A DNA stretch of 64,000 bases, taken from NCBI GenBank assembly GCA_025765615.1, contig JAIVFJ010000048.1:62001-126000 (forward strand). The letters run 5' to 3'. The notes under the pieces were generated by a model that had not been told where the DNA came from, did no database searches, and worked only from the letters and a program-made list of their open reading frames with translations. Positions 59,937-64,000 of this stretch are shown here, piece by piece. The translations under genes and the position numbers were made by a program. The DNA comes from Zopfochytrium polystomum (Eukaryota > Chytridiomycota > Chytridiomycetes > Chytridiales > Chytridiaceae). Position 1 is the first letter of the stretch. Each line of letters starts with the position of its first letter.

Positions 59937-60425
59937 CTTTCGTGGGGCCTCTTCTTGCCGTCTTCTTCTACCCTCGCTCTACAGATGCAATCCGTTGGTC
60001 ATTCCTCCTTCACATAATCCATTTGTCGATTAGCGGATTGCACTCCGCCTCTGTTTGAAAAAAAAAGGCATGAAAGAAAAAGAGAGCGAGAATATAAAAA
60101 GACCTTGTGGTGTTTAGCAGGCGTGTTGGCTCAGCTTGGTGTGGCTCGACACACAACTCGATGTAACAAAAAAACAACTTTTTATCTTTCTTTCGCGTTT
60201 GCGCGGGGGCACTCTATAATATGCAGCTTAAATATGCCAAACGGACCGAGATTGGGAGCAAAGGAGTGCAAATACGTGGTCGAACGTCAAAAAAGGGGGT
60301 AGAGCAGAAGGGAAAGGAGGAGCAGCAGGCAGCAAGAAGAGAGGCGACGAAAAAGCGCTTCACCCGTTGTGGAACCGGACAAAGTAAGAAAAAAAAGAGA
60401 CCACCTGGCATCCCCTCACATTATA
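59865..60425. other. Convergent 3' regions of the PRL gene and the RGS gene
   Basis: Contains a poly(T) tract (59902-59936). No gene seen; short open frames are not convincing. Confidence 0.5.
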
Positions 60426-60834
60426 TCACTTCTTCCCAACCTTCTTGGCCCGCGCCCGCTCCGCCTCCTTCTTTGCTGCCTTCATCTTTGCCAGCGTGCC
60501 CTCGGTGGGGACCTGCGGGGTGCCCGTTTTAGTGTGTTTCGCAAAAGAAAGAAAGAAACGAGAAAAAAAAAGCGTCGGCGCCACCCCGCTCCGCTTCGTT
60601 CTCAAAAAGCAACACTCACATCAAGCACCGTCCGGCAGAACTCGGCGACCATGTGCTGCAGCGCGACTTCCCGCTCCTCGGCCATCTGCGCGTCAACCTC
60701 TTTTCCGTGGTCCGCCTGCTCTTGCACCCGCGCGACCACGATGGCCATCGCCTCGTCCCGGCTCTTTGCCGTCACCGTGCAGTCTTCGACGCCTTTTTAT
60801 AGGGGGAGAGAGACAGTGCGGTGGGGGGTGAGGC

Positions 60835-60871
<37 letters not shown>

Positions 60872-61323
60872 TTCAAGGGCCGGTTTCAAAGGCGAGAGAG
60901 AGAAAAGAAAAAAAACAAGCCTCGTTTACCGTCCTGCTCCAATCGAAGCTTTGCCGCGTACGGCCCCGCGCATGAATTTCGCGTACGACGCCTCCAGCAG
61001 CTTGAAGACATGCTGCGATGCGGCCTCGAACATTGTTCCCAGGTCTTTTCTTTTCCTGTGTTACCCCAGGTAGAGGATTAGGAGGTGGGGGGAAGGGGGC
61101 CGCAAACCCCGAGCTGAGTGTGTTTTGCAAGCTGAGAAAAAACAGCGCAACAACTCACTCCAGCGCTTCCTCACATTCCTTTCGAACTTTAAAGTCCACG
61201 TTGACTTCGAACGGGCTGTTGCTCTCCAAGTACGTCTTGAAAATGTGCGTCGCATTCACTTCCAGCTCTTCCGGCGTCATGTCTTCGGCGCTCGCCTTGA
61301 AGTACGTCGCCTCCAAATGAAAG

Positions 61324-61368
<45 letters not shown>

Positions 61369-61820
61369 CGTCCCCCGGGGCGGGGGTGGGGTGCGGGTGG
61401 GTGGGTGGGTTCAACAATGTGGGGACTAAAAAAGAAACGATGGGGGAGGCGGGGTGGAGGCAAATCCTCCTGGGGCGGGGGATTACCAAGTTCTCCGAGC
61501 AGTAGTCCTCCAGCAGAGACACCAGGTAGTACGCCAGCGGCAGCCGGGAGACCATCAGCCGGGACATGCCGCCGAGCTCGACGTCGGCGACGGTCAGGTC
61601 CGGCAGCAGTGGGGCGGCGACTTTGGATCTTTTGAACTTGGGATTTTTGAGGAAGCGGGGGGGGGGGGGGGGGGGGGGGTGTTGATGGGTTTGTGGTGGG
61701 TCGGTTAGTGTGCGTGCGAGAGGGGTTGAAGGCAAGGGCGGGAAGGGGAGGGAGGGGAGTGTCGATGAGGGAAGGGGGAGCGGCTGTCGGGCGAGTGAGG
61801 CTACTCACCAGGTTGAGCAT
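60426..61820 (-). CDS. RGS-domain protein (regulator of G-protein signalling)
   Basis: Predicted GTPase-activating protein for a G-alpha subunit. Exons from the 5' end: 61809-61820 (12 bases, MLNL), 61487-61636, 61159-61325, 60930-61055, 60620-60792, 60426-60512. RGS features: LAYYLVSLLEDYCSENL then FFHLEATYF (the SEENLxFW region), IFKTYLESNSPFEVNVDFKVRKECEEAL, and MFEAASQHVFKLLEASYAKFM (the MFDxAQ...SYxRF region). The C-terminus is a charged helix (KSRDEAMAIVVARVQEQ) ending in Lys-rich KKVGKK. Exon 4 ends in phase 2 while exon 5 must be entered in phase 1, so one base is unexplained (total 715 coding bases). The intron before exon 3 ends in a ~39-base poly(A) tract on the coding strand, and another contains a poly(C) tract. 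Confidence 0.8.
60837..60870. repeat. (GT)n microsatellite (intronic)
   Basis: Perfect GT repeat inside an intron of the RGS gene. Confidence 0.9.
61327..61365. repeat. Poly(T) tract abutting a splice acceptor
   Basis: About 39 T on the plus strand. On the coding (minus) strand it is poly(A) running directly into the AG of an RGS-gene intron. Confidence 0.9.
61657..61679. repeat. Poly(G) tract (intronic)
   Basis: 23 consecutive G on the plus strand, poly(C) on the coding strand of the RGS gene, inside its first intron. Confidence 0.9.
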
Positions 61821-62512
61821 TGTGAGGTGGCGAGGTGTGTGAGAGAGGCTGGGAAAAAGGAGGCGCTTGCTGCTGAGGGTTGTCTATAGTAGTGTCTAGG
61901 AGGAGTGTATAAATATTTGATAAATGTTAAATAACTCTTAATAATCAAAAATTGGGGCGTCTGTCTGATTGTTTTTGTTGTTTTGTTTTGTTTTATTTAT
62001 TTATTTTTATTTTTATTTTTATTTTTTAAAGTCTTGGTATCGAAGGGTTTTGCATGTTCGTAGAGTTTTTATTTGTACGTACTGCATATATACATACATA
62101 CAGTGCATGTGCCTTTTTTCACTTGCTTTTTCTTTTGTGGGTAATTTTACTGCATGTTGGAACCGACTCACTGCAGTGTTCTTGGTAAACTTGCTTGCAC
62201 AGGCTCTCCATCGTCGCGCTCAGGGATATCAGTGACGTGAGGTGCGGGTGGTGGCGGACGTGGGGAGCAGAGCCCGACTAGTCCGACAAGAGCACGTCCG
62301 AAGTTTCAAAGGTTACTCCATTGGGCGTTGTTGAGAGCCGTGTTGAGTTGTATTTGCAGGTGGAGATTGATTTCCCTTGCAAATACACGTGTATGAATCT
62401 CCGGCCGTGGCGGAGAAGTGTGAGGTGTCCGAAAGTTCGTACAAACCAGCTCCAAAAGAAAGAAATGCGAAAAAAAGGAAAGAAAGCCGTTCGCACAGAT
62501 CACCGTCGAGCG
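61821..62512. other. Divergent promoter region between the RGS gene (-) and the Scm3-like gene (+)
   Basis: AT-rich centre (about 61900-62100) with (T)nA motifs. No gene seen. The frame of the downstream gene is open upstream to 62321, so an earlier start is possible. Confidence 0.5.
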
Positions 62513-64000
62513 ATGTCGCCTCGCCGTCGACGCGGACGCCCGGCCACGCGCTCCTCCACCACAGCCGGCCGGGCCGCCGCCGCCGCCGCCGCCGCCGCGA
62601 TCGCCGCAACCGATTCCGCCGTCGCCGATGCTGCTGCTGCTGCTGCTGTTTCGGCGAGCATCGCCGCTCGACCCAGACGGACGAGGTCATCGACGCGCCA
62701 GCAAGCCTGCAACTCGCCGTTGCCCAAGCCACCCAAACTGTACGAGGCGGTTTCCCCGTTCCGAGCTGCGAAAGCAGCAGTGGCAGCAGCAGCAGCAGCA
62801 GCAGCATCAGCATCAGCATCAGCAGCAGCATCAGCAACACCTCCACGAGGGAAGAGGTCAGAGGCAGCTGGAAAAGGAAACGATGCCGTCGTCGCCGCAA
62901 CCACAGCGTGCGACGCAGCAGCAGCAGCCGCAGCCGCAGCAGGAGCAGCAGCGGCGGCAGAGCCGTCATCAGCAAGAAGCAACAACGGAGTAGGGTGTGC
63001 TCAATCCGACGACAGCAGCAGCAGCAGCGGCAGTGCCAGCAATCGCAGCGATGGGCACAACGATCTCGCTCTCAAGCGCCTGCAGGCGCGCAGCAGACTT
63101 CGCCAGGGGTGGGAAAGAATCTTTGAAAAGTACGGCCGCAACTTTGACAACGAGGCCGACGAGATTGATGTCCATACGGGAAAGATCGTGGTGGACCGTG
63201 GTCATCTGCGGAGCCAAGGAATTTTGCTGTTTGGGGACGCCTCGGAGGGTGGCAGTGGCGGCGGTGCAAACAGTGCGTGTTTTTCGGACGGAAATACTGG
63301 TACGGATGAAGAGCCTGGCGACGATGATGATGACGGCGATGGTGATGGCAGCGACGACGAGGACGATGAGGGCGGCGACGACGGCGGTGAACTCAAAGGA
63401 GACCAGCAGTTGATGCTTCGTGAACTGTCGTCGAAACGCGCATTGCTCAGTGACGTTCCGCGGATCGACTTGGAGGCTATCGGTACCGACGACCCGCCCA
63501 CGAAATATCCATCCCTTTCCGCTCTCTATTCCCTTCCTCCAACTCTCCGTCTCTTTCTCTCTATCTTCCTCGCTTGCTCGCTCGGTGGCTTACTCTCCAT
63601 GTCTCTATACCCCCTCGGTTCTGCACAAAACAAAAAAACAAGAAAAAGGCGATCCTTGTGTGTGGGACGACGCGCCGGACATGGACGGGGAGCAGCACGA
63701 GTTTGACGGCTTGGCCGCATGGGTCGGAAAGGCATCATTTTACGCGCAGGTCCCTCCGGCGCGGCCCGTCAAGAGATCGACCGCGGCGGGCGTAAGTCCG
63801 TCCCTCGGGTCGTCCGGTGCAGTGAGAGCTGCGACGGCAAAGGCCGCGGCGGCCACCCATCCGGCAGTGGCGATGGCTGCTTTGGACGGGAAGGACGCGA
63901 AAACCGCAACCCCGACTTTGTCTCGAACGACCAACGCCACCTCCGGCATCAGCGGTGGTAGTGGCGCAGAACACGAGAAAGGGCAAGCAGAAGCAGGCGC
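62513..64000 (+). CDS. Scm3/HJURP-like centromeric histone chaperone, partial at window end
   Basis: Candidate chaperone that deposits the centromeric histone H3 variant. Exons 62513-63481 and from 63647 to the window edge; the intron runs from G|GTACCG to AAAAAG. The N-terminal ~180 residues are Ala-, Arg- and Ser-rich, built on GCC, GCA and CAG triplet repeats. The core is RLRQGWERIFEKYGRNFDNEADEIDVHTGKIVVDRGHLRS in sense: W..IFEKYG, DEID..TG.IVVD.GHLR, a pattern I know from fungal Scm3 proteins. An acidic Asp/Glu/Gly run follows, then DPCVWDDAPDMDG after the intron and a Thr/Ala-rich segment to the edge. The rest of the gene lies outside. An alternative is an unrelated nuclear protein sharing the motif. 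Confidence 0.68.
62560..63040 (+). repeat. GCC/GCA/CAG trinucleotide repeats in coding sequence
   Basis: Triplet runs encode Ala (and some Ser) tracts in the Scm3-like frame. All three plus frames stay open, so repeats, not selection, explain the overlapping open frames. Confidence 0.8.

Noticed and set aside
62321..63126. Overlapping long plus-strand frames (Arg/Ser/Gln-rich) in the Scm3-like region
   Set aside because: Triplet repeats keep all three frames open; only the frame with the W..IFEKYG / DEID core continues through the second exon.
1..64000. tRNA, rRNA, CRISPR or bacterial-style operon features
   Set aside because: None was recognised by eye; gene structure is eukaryotic throughout. 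A tRNA scan was not possible here, so small RNA genes cannot be excluded.

Overview
The window is nuclear DNA from a eukaryote with short GT-AG introns (mostly 45-100 nt), densely packed genes on both strands, and many microsatellites and homopolymers. The gene content points to an early-diverging, flagellated (zoosporic) fungus such as a chytrid or blastocladiomycete. Fungal-type genes (squalene epoxidase, a fungal family 2 glycosyltransferase, a Vps3844/DUF3844 protein, SAGA Spt7, an Scm3-like centromere chaperone) sit beside flagellar genes that non-flagellated fungi lack (axonemal dynein heavy chain DNAH1, TSNAXIP1, and a CatSper delta/epsilon-type auxiliary subunit). The exon models were built by hand from splice signals, reading phase and remembered family sequences; no database search was run.

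Layout. 1-1299: CT and A-rich repeats. 1300-3860 (+): squalene epoxidase in 12 exons. 3861-7012: gene-poor, repeat-bearing DNA. 7013-9160 (-): nucleoporin Nup53/NUP35. 9615-10413 (-): WW-domain protein with an apparent one-base frame break and a 24-bp coding repeat. 11151-14444 (+): multi-pass family 2 glycosyltransferase with a GC-AG intron. 15261-28992 (-): complete DNAH1-type dynein heavy chain, 14 exons, 4335 codons. 29818-32762 (+): unnamed protein with a compact HTH-like module. 32944-34946 (-): Vps3844-domain membrane protein. 35177-38255 (-): peroxisomal Lon protease ending in KANL. 38434-41204 (-): TSNAXIP1 homologue. 41711-43207 (+): Msp1/ATAD1. 43546-about 47690 (-): CatSper delta/epsilon-like protein. 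48108-49410 (-): succinyl-CoA ligase alpha. 49463-51219 (-): mitochondrial ribosomal protein uS9m. 51314-54496 (-): C1-DH-PH RhoGEF. 54630-58473 (+): Spt7. 58665-59864 (+): PRL-type phosphatase. 60426-61820 (-): RGS-domain protein. 62513 to the window end (+): Scm3-like protein, cut by the edge.

Functional themes. Three flagellum or motility genes (DNAH1, TSNAXIP1, CatSper subunit) lie within about 32 kb, mixed with organelle quality control (peroxisomal Lon, Msp1), mitochondrial metabolism and translation (LSC1, uS9m), membrane or wall synthesis (ERG1, GT2), signalling (RhoGEF, RGS, PRL) and chromatin (Spt7, Scm3). Most genes look ordinary and intact. The items most worth following are the CatSper-like subunit, the HTH-like protein, the catalase-like KANL terminus of Lon, and four places where the reading frame cannot be followed by conventional splicing or runs into repeats.
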